Assembly (NCBI GenBank): GCA_018136815.1
Contig: CM030944.1
Coordinates: forward strand, 69,501-133,500
Length of the DNA: 64,000 nucleotides
DNA from: Isochrysis galbana
Lineage: Eukaryota; Haptophyta; Isochrysidales; Isochrysidaceae
Direction: 5' to 3'
Within the stretch, counting starts at the first letter, position 1. Each line of letters starts with the position of its first letter. The notes beneath the pieces were generated by a model. The model made no database searches and had not been told where the DNA came from. It worked only from the letters and a program-made list of their open reading frames with translations. Positions 20,001 through 30,726 of this stretch are shown here, piece by piece. A program made the translations under genes and the position numbers.

Positions 20001-21480
20001 ATTGGCGCATGACTTCGTGACGTGGGTTCGTGGGCATCGGCGGAAGCTCGACGCTGGACGCTGCCTCGGAGGCCGCAAAGGCAAGCGTCCTCTGCAGCGC
20101 GTCGGCGATCCGCGCGACGTACTGCTTGTACTTGTCGATCACCAATGGCTCGTCGGCCTTGCCGATGAACTTGGCCTTCTTGATGCGTGCGACCACATCC
20201 TCGACGCGCGTCTCGAGCTGCACGTCAGGCATCTCGACGGGCTTGGGCGGCCCGGCGCTGCTCAACAGGAGCATCTTGGACGGAAGATTGGCCAGCGCCT
20301 CGCGGATCCTCGGGGCGGCAATCAGCCGGCAGATCAGCTCGCGGCTCACCGCATCCTCGAAATTGCACCAGCCGGTCCCCTCGTCGTCGTCGCGCCCCGC
20401 CTCGCCCCTGCGCCCATCGTAACTCGTCTCGTTGTACTCAGTATCGATGCCGTCGCACAACCCGTTGACCGAGCCCGCGCGCTTGGCGGCGCACGCCGAC
20501 TCGTGCGACTCAAAACAGACGCGCGCTCCCGGCGGCTCGAGCGACACGCTCTTGATCGTGCCAAAGTCCTTGAGCGCCGCACAGACGGCCAGCTTGTCTT
20601 TACCTTTGGCGAGGTTGAAGAGGCACACCCAGCCATTGTACTCCGCGGGCCGCGGCGGGATCTCCTTGAGCTGCAGCACCACCGTGCTGATCGCCGAGGC
20701 GTAGACCTCGTTGATCCCGGAGAGGGCGTGTTTGAACGCTTCCCTTTCTTCCGGGCTCCGGGGCTCCTGTGGCAGCGACACCCAGTCCCAGAATATGGCC
20801 ACGATGTGCGAGTTCTCCACCAGCGCGCTCTGTACCACCTTGACGCGCTCGCCTTTAGGGTCCTGAAAGACACACCCCACCCACACACACGAGTGCTCAC
20901 GGAGTCAGCGGCTGGCGTCAACGAGGATTGGAAGGATCCGAGGGCTTGGGCATGGGGAGGGCGGGCTCACCGGGTGCTTGGCGGTGAGCCATCGGTAGGT
21001 CAGGGCGCCCACGGAGCGATCGCCGCGCTCAATGAGGGCGACCGCCTCCTCACAACTCAATAGCGGCGACTGGCCTAGCTTCTCGAGCTTCTCCAGCTCC
21101 TGACGCCGCGGCAGGATGAAGCTATCTTTCTGCTTCAGCAGCCACTCGGACCGCAAGAGCCGGATATGCCCGATCGCGAGTACCTCGAGCAGTGGTTTGT
21201 CGAGCTCGGTGAGCGCCAATCGCAACTCGGAGGAGAACGCACCGGTTTGTGCGTCCCACACACTGGCGGGTGTGTGAGTTGATTCATGGTGGGCACTGGC
21301 CGAGCAATGCGGCCGTTGGCTGCTGCTGATGATGCTCGCGGATGCCTCGCATGGGGCAGTAGCGTACACACCAGGAGGCGCGGGACGCAGCGCGGTGCCG
21401 ACGCCACGGCGCATGGAATGCTCCACGGGGACGACGCGCACCATCTCTCCGTCCCGCAAGCAGGAGACAATGGCCCCCAT
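16946..21480 (-). CDS. NLR-like protein: acylated N-terminus, NACHT ATPase, WD40 propeller
   Basis: Predicted STAND-class signalling ATPase of about 1288 residues. Exons: 21368-21480, 20971-21262, 18267-20862, six 129-bp WD40 exons, then 16946-17037. The start MGAIVSC has Gly2, Ser6 and Cys7, as expected for N-myristoylation plus palmitoylation, so membrane attachment is likely. Next comes a domain with [18 protein letters not shown] and [10 protein letters not shown], a pattern I recall from algal proteins but cannot name. The NACHT core has Walker [10 protein letters not shown] (about 487-495) and Walker [12 protein letters not shown] (about 565-575), followed by a winged-helix-like region. 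The C-terminus has eight WD40-like blades ending in TIKVWDA. The last exon reads antisense into the oxygenase fragment and stops after 30 codons, so the 3' end looks rearranged. The role in immunity or self-recognition is inferred from fungal and animal NLRs. The exon 1 donor is the least certain border. Confidence 0.75.
17037..18267 (-). repeat. Tandem array of 194-bp WD40 exon-intron units
   Basis: Seven introns of exactly 65 bp separate 129-bp WD40 exons (17103-17231, 17297-17425, 17491-17619, 17685-17813, 17879-18007, 18073-18201), so each unit is 194 bp. Introns start GTGCGTTTTTGGCC or GTGCATTTTTGGCC and end in CACACAG or a close variant. The exons encode [13 protein letters not shown], a short variable run, [15 protein letters not shown], and TIKVWDA. 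Units at 17297-17425 and 18073-18201 encode identical peptides, and their flanking introns are almost identical, so a four-unit block (776 bp) was probably copied. Confidence 0.9.
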
Positions 21481-21483
21481 TCC

Positions 21484-21829
21484 ACCCGCCTGAGGCGCAG
21501 AGGGTGATGCGGTCAGCCATGCGCCGTGCCGGCCCGGCTCCAGTCGGACGTGACGCCCGCCCTCAAGGTTGTGCGGGCGGAAGCGCGCGGGTGGTGCAGA
21601 CCTGTCGGCCCCCACCCAATCCCTCGGGCGCGCGAGCCGGCGGAGGGCTTGGGCACATAATTTCCATGCCCTGGGGCACCGATGCACCGCTCCGCACGCG
21701 GCAGATTGCCCCACCTGGGTCGGCGCGGATCGCAGTACGGGCAGCCGCGAGCTCACCTGCTCGCCCGAGGCGGTGGCTGTTGACGTTGGGGGGAGCGGCG
21801 GTCCCTCGACGTTGGGAGGGGGGCGGGGG
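21484..21829. other. Upstream region of the NLR-like gene
   Basis: GC-rich sequence with no supported exon. Because the NLR gene is read leftwards, its promoter should lie here or in the inverted repeat beyond. I see no TATA box. Confidence 0.4.
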
Positions 21830-22035
21830 GGGCGAGGACCCAGAGAGAGGCCCAGCTGTTTACGTGAATGTGATCCTCGTATACTTGAATAAACACCCCC
21901 CGGTCCCAGGGGGTACCCCCCAGGGGTTCCACGCGCAATCCTCGCCCAGAGGGTACCTCCTGGGACCGGGGGGGGTTTATTAAAGCATACGGTAATAACA
22001 TTCACGTAAACAGCTGGGCCTCTCTCTCGGTCCTC
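21830..22035. repeat. Long inverted repeat (about 90-bp arms), foldback/MITE-like
   Basis: The left arm contains GAGAGAGGCCCAGCTGTTTA, CGTGAATG and CCCCCCGGTCCCAGG. The right arm is its reverse complement with a few differences, ending at about 22035. The spacer is about 20-30 bases around 21930. The arms continue outward into a G run on the left and a C run on the right. This would fold into a long hairpin and resembles a foldback transposon or MITE. It sits 350 bp upstream of the NLR-like start codon. Confidence 0.75.
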
Positions 22036-23205
22036 GCCCCCCCCCCCAAACCGAGGTTTAAGGCCCCCCAGCGGAAATGGGGGACGCGCGGGGGGCGCGC
22101 GCCCTTCCCGCGCGAGATGCCCCGCCGTCGCGCCCCTCGTGGAGCCCTCAGTGCTCCCCACGCCCCTCTCGGCGCTCGACACCCGCGCTCCAGCCGCTCG
22201 AAGCGGCGAGAGTCGCGGCGGCGAGACCTGTGCGCTTCCAGCGCGAAGGCTCCTGCCGCATGGGGCTGTCGCCAAGCAGCCTCAGGTGTCTGCGCACTTT
22301 GAGACATCGGCGAGGGCGAGACAGTGGCGAGGAAGAGAGGGGGCGGGGCGAGGGGAGACGGGCGGGGGAGAGGGAGAGGGAGAGGGAGCAGCAGAGAGAC
22401 AGCGACAACGACAGTGAGAGAGCGAGGGCGATAGCGAGGGAGGAGGAGAAGGAGAGCGTTGGGGAGAGAGAGAGAGCGAGGACATTGGCGATGGTGGGGC
22501 TGGCACATTAGGGCGGAGCAGTGGTACTCCCTATATGGTACTGCCACCGCTCCGTGTTTGCAGCACATGCGCGTGCCGGGCTAGGCCGCGCAAGCAAGCG
22601 CAACGCAACAGGACCGAAATGTCCCTAAACTACCCGCCAGTGTGCAAGCACACCGGCAGTTGTTGCTGCGTCTCATGGGGAGGGAGTACATCCCACGAGC
22701 AGCTTTGAGTTGCTTGTGCATGTGCATCTCGGTGATCCATGACACGAGGTTAAGTTGCGCGCGGTTTGGGGTTCCGCGCCGTCCTTCTGGTGCCCACTGG
22801 GCGACAGAGGGGTACGTCCCCCGCAACAACATGTCACCTTTTTCCTCAGTTGTCTCCGGGGTCTTGAGGTTAAAAGTGAAGGGAGCCATGGAGGACGACC
22901 TAGAACACGGGCCCACTGGGCCTGGTGTCTTGGAAGTGTCCTGGCTTCCTTTGGTAGCTTTCCCTCATGATCCCACGGTCACTCTTTTCCTCTTGCTGTC
23001 CCGGGGTCAGTGGTGTTGTTTTGTGAGGGCCTGCGCCTGTTCACTCCTGCGTGTTGATAGGGGACATGGAGCCCTCACGGCTCCATTCACCTATTTGTAT
23101 GGCTCCTTCATCAGATGGTGAGGCCACGCAAATTGCTTGATAAAAGTAGGTTGGTGCACACTTTGCAAATGCGTCAGTGTTGCGCGTTTAGGCTTGCGTC
23201 TTCAA
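22036..23205. other. Intergenic, low complexity then unique, no supported gene
   Basis: Bases 22310-22490 are purine-rich GAGGGAGA-type repeats. Bases 22560-23200 are less biased, but I found no exon with domain signal or splice context. Two short ORFs on opposite strands (22581-22916 and 22642-23121) overlap and look like chance. Confidence 0.45.
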
Positions 23206-24010
23206 CTATCAGTAAACTGATAGGGTCATGGAGCGCGCGCTGTCGCCCTCCCTCGCTGCCGCCGCCCTCGCCGAGATGGACGAAGCCATGAACGACACGC
23301 CGCTGTCGCCGAAGCGACCGCGCCAGGACGACCCCCCCAGCCAGGTGGGCACAGGAACCGGCGAGCCACGCCCGCGCATCACCACGAACGCCACAAACAA
23401 GGCCGCCATGCTGGCTGCTGACAACAAGAGACACATCCCCAGCACAACCCACAGCCACACCACCCCTACCTCACCAGAGGGACGCTCCAACAAGGGAGGC
23501 CTCCGGGCCCGGCCCTTACACAGCCGCGATACCGCCCTCGCGCTCCGGCGCGAGGGGCTGGCCCGGCATCATCACAGGCAGAACCCCAATAGGGGGATGC
23601 CGCATCAAAACAAGGAGAAAATCCTTGAACACATTGGTGCCCCTAGCAAGGGCAAGGGGGACAGGAGACAAAGGGGAGGCGGCACGGGAGGGAGGCCCTC
23701 CATTGACGCCCAGAGAAGGGCAATCGATCGCGCCGCGAGCGCGCAAAGGACACACGCAACACCGGCCCAAAAGGCCCATCACCATGACCCCTGCCGCGCT
23801 CTCCTCGAGGCGTCCCGCGTGACCCTGTCCGAGCAGGAGCTCGACGGCTCGTACATCGTCGCCCTCTCGTGCGCATGCGCGCACGAGTGGTGGTGTCATG
23901 CAAGGACCTTGCTCTCTTGCCAGGGAGAACGAGGCGAAGGAGGGGGCTGGGGCGCTCGGCGGATAGAGGAGCTGGGGCGGTGGGCGGCTGGGGGACGGCT
24001 CGGCGGCTAA
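23206..24010 (+). mobile_element. MERA-type element: hairpin plus 260-residue ORF (divergent member)
   Basis: The palindrome CTATCAGTAAACTGATAG (23206-23223, 7-bp arms and 4-base loop) lies four bases before ATG 23228. The ORF begins MERALSPS and is Pro/Arg/Thr-rich with PKRPRQDD and VGTGTGEP, which loosely recall EPKRAQ and VGTGRALFP in the other MERA ORFs. The C-terminal end runs into G-rich low complexity (24000-24110) and is probably not genuine. It faces the next element (24202-25116, -) tail to tail. The protein family is unknown to me. Confidence 0.45.
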
Positions 24011-24201
24011 GGAGGGGGAGGGGGAGGCGAGGGGTTGGGGGAGCTCGGCGGGGGGGGGGGGGGGGGCGGGGGACTCGGCGGCTGGGGGGGGGGAACTCGG
24101 CGGGGGGAAGGGGGTCGAGAATGATCATACCGTGAGGGGGCCCAATCTCTTCACAAGCAGTTTCACAGGCGCATGTGAAAAGCCCAGTGAAGTATAACAA
24201 C

Positions 24202-25140
24202 TCATGTATTCCCTAGGGGGGGGGGGCAGTCACAATGGGGACGGTAGAAGTCCCGCGTGCCATAGGTGACCCCGAATTCGTGCGGGATTCCTGAGAGAAC
24301 AGTTTGGAGTTTGTCGCCATAGGCGGGCTTAAATTGTTCGTGCGCATCATCATCTACGTAGAAGATCCAAGGGCCTTTACGGCCCTTGTCCATCCCGTCT
24401 GGTGTAGCGTCAAGGCCTTCCAGCCTGGAGAGAAGGAATTTCATGAAGGTGGCAACATCTTCGCTCTTAATGTCCTTTTTGTCCTCAGCTAGCTGAGCTA
24501 GCTGAATGAAAAAAGGTGTGTCTTCAGGTTCTTCCTCATCATCTAGAGGGGGGGGTGCGAGTTGGTTGGTGCTGTTGGCAATCGGTTTTGGTTCCGACTG
24601 CGGATCCGCTCGCTTACGCGAGGGCGGCGGGGGTTGTTGAGTGGGTTGAGAAGGGGCCAACTGTGCTCCTGTTGGTTGCTTTCCCTTGGGGCCAGCCGCC
24701 TCGGCGTACGATTTCTGGGAACTGTTCTTTGAAGGGTTGGAGGCCGTAAAGGCTCCCAGGATGGATTGTTGTGTGTGGTGCCCGCCCACGAGGGGTGCAC
24801 AGTTGGTAGGAGTTGCCTCCATGGGGGTGGCAGCAGAGCTGCCACACCCCATGGGGAGTCCTTGAATGGGTGGCGTGGCGGTTGGTGGTGGCGGCTGAGC
24901 CTGTGTCTGGCTCTGTTGGTCTGGGGGGAACAGGGCTCTGCCTGTTCCCACCCTCTGGGAGGTCTGGCCGGCGGGCGGAGGTGGAAGCATGTCGACGTCT
25001 TCGTCGGCTGGGGCTGCGGCCTGCGCGCGCTTGGGCTCCGGTGGTTTCGGGCGGCCCCGTTGAGGCGTCGTGACTGCGGTGGGCTGGGAGGTGGGAGGCG
25101 GCGCGGCGCGCTCCATCGCTAAAACTATAACGATAGTTTT
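24202..25140 (-). mobile_element. MERA element with the longest ORF (304 residues)
   Basis: The start ATG is at 25116, preceded on this strand by the palindrome AAAACTATCGTTATAGTTTT (25121-25140). The first 120 residues are the family module: MERAAPPPTSQPTAVTTPQR, GRPKPPEPKRAQ, a DEDVDM box, VGTGRALFP and GLPMGCGSS. After a SYAEAA motif and a Pro/Gln-rich linker comes a distinct, probably folded C-terminal part with FFIQLAQLAED, WIFYVDDDAHEQFKPAYGD and FGVTYGTRDFYRPHC. The SYAEAA phrase recalls ORF1-type nucleic-acid-binding proteins of LINEs, but this is a weak hint. It ends at TGA 24202. Whether it is a host paralogue family or ORF1 of a mobile element is open; the dispersed copies favour the latter. 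Confidence 0.6.
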
Positions 25141-25256
25141 ATCTAACGCTTTTGACAAATGTGGACTCCCTTCCGACTAGATGGATCAAGGCGAACGGGA
25201 GGCGTAGCCATCCTTTCACCATACACTGCGGCATGCCTCAAGGTTGCCCGCCATCA

Positions 25257-25447
25257 GGGGGCCCGACTATATTTCGCGCACCGTCTTCGAAGGCCTGAAA
25301 TTCGGTATTTTTCGAAAATTTCGCCTGACAACCCCCACTTTTTTTTGCTGATCCATCCTACCGGAACCTATAGGGAGCTTATTTAGCCCGTCATTTGCCC
25401 ATTGCAGCTGGTGCCCTCCGCACCCCCATAGTGAGTGACCGGGCTAA
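25257..25447 (+). repeat. 190-bp dispersed repeat (GGCCCGACT family), copy 1
   Basis: Begins GGGCCCGACTATATTTCGCG and ends GTGAGTGACCGGGCTAA. It is closely matched at 61725-61917, including CCTGAAATTCGGTATTTTTC and GATCCATCCTACCGGAACC. Both copies lie upstream of a MERA ORF, but in opposite relative orientation: this one points away from the ORF at 24.2-25.1 kb, the other points toward the ORF at 62 kb. Non-coding. Confidence 0.8.
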
Positions 25448-25710
25448 CAACATCCCGCATCCCGGGCAGTCCAGGCGCCAGCTCCAGGTGCGGTGGGTGG
25501 GCGGGTGACCTTGCGCGTGGCCCCGAGGGGCCACATGTGGGGTCGCGTCGGGAATCTCGCGCGGATTGAGCGCCCCCCCCCCCCCCCCTTTCCGCTTTCT
25601 TTCCGCTGGGGAGCCTTCAATGGGATTTTACTAGTACTTGTTATGGGAGAGCTGGGAATTTTGTTTTCTCTTCCGGTGACGGCATTGCGGTTGTCCGTTC
25701 CGCCGCGGCG

Positions 25711-28700
25711 ATGGCGGTGACCTCTCTCTCTCTCTCCCTCTCTCCCTCTCTCTCTCCCTCCGGGAGGAACTCCCTCCCTCCCTCTCTCCCCCACCAAACC
25801 CCCCTCTCCCTCTCTCACGCTCTATCTCTCTCTCCCCTTCCTCCCCCCCTCCCTCGCTCCCTTCCCGAGTGGCTCACTGGTCCCTGCTCTGGCTGCCCAC
25901 CACCTCGGCAATCCCGCATCTCTTCCTCCCTCCCTCCTTCTCTTTCTCTTTCTTCCTGATGGGACGCAGATTCGCGCCACCCTCCCTCCCAGCCTCCCTC
26001 CATCCCCCCGCATCCCTCCCTCTCTCCCTCCCTAGTTCTCTCTCTCAATCTTGCACTGCCTTGCTCTCTCTCCTTCCCTCATTCCTCTCCCCTCCTGCTT
26101 GAACTCTCCATCCTTCAGGACGAACTGAAGAAGCCTGATCCTGCCGGTTTCGAGGCAGGTGCCTTTGAGCAGCTGGAGAGCAACTTCCAGGAGGTACGAG
26201 GCTCTATTTGCCACTCGGGTGGACTGGCGGCTCCTTTTCTTGGCCCTCACACCTCCCGACGAGCTCTTCCTGCCCACGCCCGGCTTGCGGTTGCTCCTTA
26301 ACCAAACAGGTACTCCAGGAGCTCGTCGGCGACCAGTCGCTGGAGCGCTTCCGCACCGAGTACGACAAGCTGCATGCTGCCTTGAAAAAGTCACACGAGA
26401 GTGAGAAGCGACTCATCAAGAAGTGTCGTGAGCTGAATCAAGAGATCGTGGCGAATGCGGCCAAGGTACAGACGGCTCTGAAGCTCTCGCAAGAAGACCA
26501 GAATACTATTGCCTCACTAAAACGAGAAATTGAAAAGGTTCGTACGTGCATGAAACCCTCGGCTCTCATACCATGAAGTCGTTGGCCGACGGCTGCGCAC
26601 TCAAACAGCCAGCTGCGGGGCTAGGGGTGGTGAGGGGGAAGGGGCGGGATGGGGGGGGGAAGGGACTCCGCCGTGGAGCCCGGCGTTCGTGATGTCGCTG
26701 CATTGTGTGGCAGCGTACGAGGACCAATGGCCGTTTTTGCCAGAGTGAGCTGCAGGCTCCAATCCCATGCCACAGAGTCTGCAGGCAGCTTGAGCTATCC
26801 ACACGTTTGCTTCTTGCGTAAGGCACACCTGGGAGGGACGTGGTCGAATTCGGATGGTGCAGCCCTTCTTTTGTGACCACCTCACCGAATTGCCGTTCCT
26901 GATCGCAGGCGTGGAAGATGGTGGATACCGCTCACCAAAAGGAGACGCTCGCAAAGGAGACGGTCGGGACACTGAAGGGTGAAATCCAGAATCTCTCCCG
27001 TCTCATCGAGCAAGGAGCAGGGATTTCGTTGGGTCAGGAGGCTGCCGTGAAGGAGCTGACGCAGGTGGCCAAGGAGCTCGCCAAGGAGCGCGATGCGCAA
27101 AAGTTGCAGCTGCACCACCTCCAAAAAGAGCTGAAGGGATACGAAATGCGGATCGATGGTCTTGACGATGACATCCGTAACGCACAGGCCAATCTGGCCG
27201 TCACAAAGGAGCAGGTGAGTTGACTAGACTCGGCGGCTCGTGCTCACGCGATAAGGTTGCGCGCCTCGCGGGAGACGCCTTACATGCAACTGCCGTGAGG
27301 TCGCTGTAGCAGATAGACTCGACGTCAGTGGACACCGCTCACCTCTCCCAACGCATGCCCATGCCCACCTTTGGCCGCAGGTCGCTGAAAAGAGAGACGA
27401 ACTCGCCAAGGAGATCGCAAAAAAGGAGAAACTCGAAGTGGAAGCCGCCGAGACGCGCCACGCCATCGAGGCAAAGGTGCGCTTCCGAACTCAATGCAGC
27501 GGCTCAGGACCATCCATCCGCCCGTTCACACTGCTGCCGCGTCTTGCAGGTGGCGGAAAACAAGGAGCTAGTGGCGGAGGCGGCCGCCAAGTACGACCTC
27601 GCTACGAAAGGCGAAATTGCGATCCGCGAGGAACGCGGAATCACCGAAAAACAGCTCAAGGTGAGAGTGTCTCCCTACTGCGCCTGTCGCCTAGTAACAC
27701 GGTCCTCTCGGTGCCCATGGGCTGACACATCACCTTCACATGTGCAGCTTGCCGACACACTGGAGGCTAAGGTCCTCAAAGCACAGAAAGAGCAGCAAGA
27801 GCTCGCAATTGCGGCCAAGCTACTGGCGTCGGAGCACTCGCAACGCGAAATGCAGATGAAGCTGAGGCGCGATGAGCTCTCTGGCAAGAAAGCCGAGCTC
27901 AGCCGACAACAGAAGCTGTGCGAGGCCTACGAGAAGAAGATCAAGAAAGAGGAGGAGTCTTTGGGCAAGGCCGAGGAGGAGCGCTCAGCCTCCAAGGCGC
28001 GTGGGGTGGAGCTGGAAGGAGAGGTTTTGGCGATGCGCGGCGAAAAGGAGAAAGAGCGGCAGGCGGTCTCCTCGCTACAGCGCGAGAGGGACGCCCTCAA
28101 CCGCTCGCTCGTCAAGGTGTGTACGCGATCCTTGCGTCGACCGGCCCCAACCCTGAGCCTGAGCCTGCGATGCATCGAGGATCCAGCAGGACGGCGCACA
28201 TTCAACAATACGTCATTGGCGTGCGCAGGCTGGCGTGATCAATCAAAAGCAGCTAGACCAGGTCCGTGTGCACGAGAAGGAGCGCAAAAACCTGCAAGCG
28301 GAGATTGGGGGGTTCAAGGCGGAGGCATATCGTACCCGGAAACAGATCTTCTTGCTCGAGCGCGAGGGTGATAAGTATGGCACTGAGGCCGCCGAGGCCG
28401 CCACGCGGTATGCGCAGGCGCTCGAGGAGGTGCAGGTGTGTCGAGGACGGATTGCCGGCCCTCCTCACAGCGCACGGAACGAACGGGCTCGCTCAACGAC
28501 CCACTCGCCCGCGCGCACCGCAGTTGCGCGAGGTATCAATCATACAGCTACAGAAGCGCATCTCCGACTCCGAGGCAAAGTTGAAGATTCAGCAGTCTCT
28601 ATACGAGGCGGTGCGCTCGGATCGCAACTTGTATTCAAAGTCCTTGATCGAGGCGCAGGAAGAGATTGCGGAGATGAAAAGGAAGTTCAAAATCATGAAT

Positions 28701-30611
28701 CACCAGATTGATCAGCTCAAGGAGGAGATCCATTCTAAGGACAAGGTGTTTCCTCGCACCGTGCGGATCCCAGACAGCCACCGCCAGGCCCAGCTGTGCG
28801 ATGAAGCTCACCGTGTCCGTTTGCACGTGGCTTGATCCTCCCATATGCGCGGCTCTCACCGAGGCCGCGCCTTGATCCTCATCTATAGGGCTTGGTCAAG
28901 GAGCACTTTGATCACATCAAGGTCGAGAAAGAGAAGGAAGTGCTACGCGAGCACCTTACAAAGCAGCAAGCGTTGGTCGCCAAGAATGAAGAGTACGTCG
29001 CGCAATTCCAGGCAGAGACGGCGAGACTGAATGCGGTACGCCAGCTGCCCTCCTCCATCTCGCACGTCCCTGTCCTTAAGTCACCAACGGAGTACATGCT
29101 CAATTCCACATTTGCCTACAGCTCGTTGCCATTTCTCGTACACTAGTAATCGAAGCGATGACCTCCGACACCCGAACCCCAACTGCACTGTCCGACGTGA
29201 CTCGTCTCGAGTGCTGAGCTCAGCCCGCACCCTTCTTCATTGAAATTCGCAGGTGATCAACGAGGCTGAGTCGGAGCGCCAACGTCAAAAGAAAGAATGC
29301 GAAGTGGTAGTGTCAGAGCGCGATATCCTAGGCACGCAGGTAGTAAGTGCGAGCGTCTGTGGCTTGTTTATCGCTCGTATCTTTCCCTCGCTTGCATGGT
29401 ATTACCGCCATGGTACGCGCCCGCTGTTTACCTTTGGCATCGACTTCGCAGCTACTGACTTACATGATCACCCCGCTCGGACGCAGTTGGTCCGACGCAA
29501 CGACGAGCTCGCCTTGCTTCACGAAAAGATCCGCATGCAGCAGTCGAGCTTAGAAAAAGGCGCGCAACACTACAAGATGCGTGTGAAGGAGGTTGAAAAT
29601 CTGAGGCAGCAAATTAGTGACGTGCAGCGCGAGCTGAAGGGGTTGGGGAGCTCGGTTGCAACAATGCACAGCTTGCGCAACGAGATCTATCAGCTGCAAC
29701 GCGAGCTCTTGCAAGAGCGAACAAAGGTGATAGCTTTTGGGGGTCCTAGGTCCTCTCCAAGGCCCTCTGCAGCCCACCTAGCACCGTGGCTGAAGCTGAA
29801 CCCAATATGGCCTGCTTTCTCCAGGTGCGCGCTCTCTCGGAGGAGTTGGAGAACCCCATGAATGTGCACCGCTGGCGCAAGTTGGAAGGCTCCGACCCCG
29901 CGAGCTTTGAGCTCGTGCAAAAGATCCATATTTTACAGAAGCGGCTCATTGAGAAGTCAGAGGAGGTGTGCTGCCGTCCTTGTATAGTATTGCTCCCCAC
30001 ACACACTCCCCACCACGCATCTAGGACCGCGAGCCGTTGCCGGGTGACATACCCCGCTACCACGCGGCCACCTCGCAGGTGGTTGACAAGGACTTGCTGC
30101 TTCATCGCAAAGACCGGTTGTATGCCGAGCTAAAGCAGATCCTTGCGCGCCAGCCCGGCCCAGAGGTGGCTGAGCAACTGACGGTCTATCAAGCCTCTTT
30201 GGCGGAGCGAGACCAGCAGATGCAGCAGGTGCGCCGGCCGCTTGTCTACGCTCACACCGTATGCCCGTCGACGTTGGATGTCCTGACGTTTCCTTGCTCC
30301 GCCTGGCTGGCGTTCCCAAGTCAGTCCTGATCACATCCCACTGCTGCCGTTCTTGGATGCAGATGGGCGAGGAACTGGCCCTTTTCAACGCGCAAGCGGC
30401 TGAGTATAAGGAGGAGATTGCCCGAATCACTCGTGAATTGCGCGAGGTCAAGCGCAAATACTTTGAACAAAAGAAGAAAGAGACGGTTGAGCGGGACCGT
30501 GTGCGTGCTGAGCGTGCTCAAGAAGAGCGAGAGGCGCAAGTGCAGGAGTCTCGAATGACGGTTGCGCGATTCACGGGAGGGGGCTTCAATTTGAGTCAAG
30601 GCGCCTCTTGA
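25711..30611 (+). CDS. CFAP58: CFAP58 (CCDC147) axonemal coiled-coil protein, complete
   Basis: Cilia- and flagella-associated protein 58, an all-coiled-coil axonemal protein. Proposed coding exons: 25711-25716, 26119-26193, 26310-26537, 26909-27214, 27381-27476, 27550-27660, 27748-28116, 28229-28435, 28524-28745, 28889-29035, 29253-29339, 29487-29726, 29825-29965, 30079-30228, 30363-30611. All are phase 0 with GT-AG borders, giving about 877 residues; human CFAP58 has 872. Signature stretches: SLERFRTEYDKLHAALKKS, KCRELNQEIVANAAKV, YEAVRSDRNLYSKSLIEAQ, LVRRNDELALLHEKI, ELENPMNVHRWRKLEGSDP, LARQPGPEVAEQL and the C-terminal FTGGGFNL. The two-codon first exon (ATG GCG) followed by a 402-bp CT-rich intron is inferred; the rest is firm. 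The organism therefore builds motile flagella. Confidence 0.93.
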
Positions 30612-30725
30612 TTACCTCTGGAACGCTTCCAACATCCCCGTACCACCAGCTAGAACGCGGCAGTTGAGCGTTGAACTGTTGTTGAACTATGCAATCGCCC
30701 ATTAAGCTAATGTTGCTCATGCGAA
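30612..30725. other. CFAP58 3' flank
   Basis: Short A/T-richer sequence between the CFAP58 stop and the MERA element at 30727; probably the 3' UTR. No polyadenylation signal is certain. Confidence 0.4.
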
Positions 30726-30726
30726 T

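Noticed and set aside
19756-21063. 435-residue plus-strand ORF
   Set aside because: Antisense shadow of the same NLR exons, produced by high GC third positions.
20905-22275. 456-residue minus-strand ORF as one long exon
   Set aside because: Only the parts 21368-21480 and 20971-21262 fit as exons; the upstream part crosses the long inverted repeat and is low complexity.
22642-23121. 159-residue plus-strand ORF
   Set aside because: No recognisable feature, no splice context, and an opposing ORF of similar quality overlaps.
25815-26048. GA/CT-rich ORFs upstream of CFAP58
   Set aside because: They fall in the CT-rich first intron or leader and translate to simple-sequence peptides.
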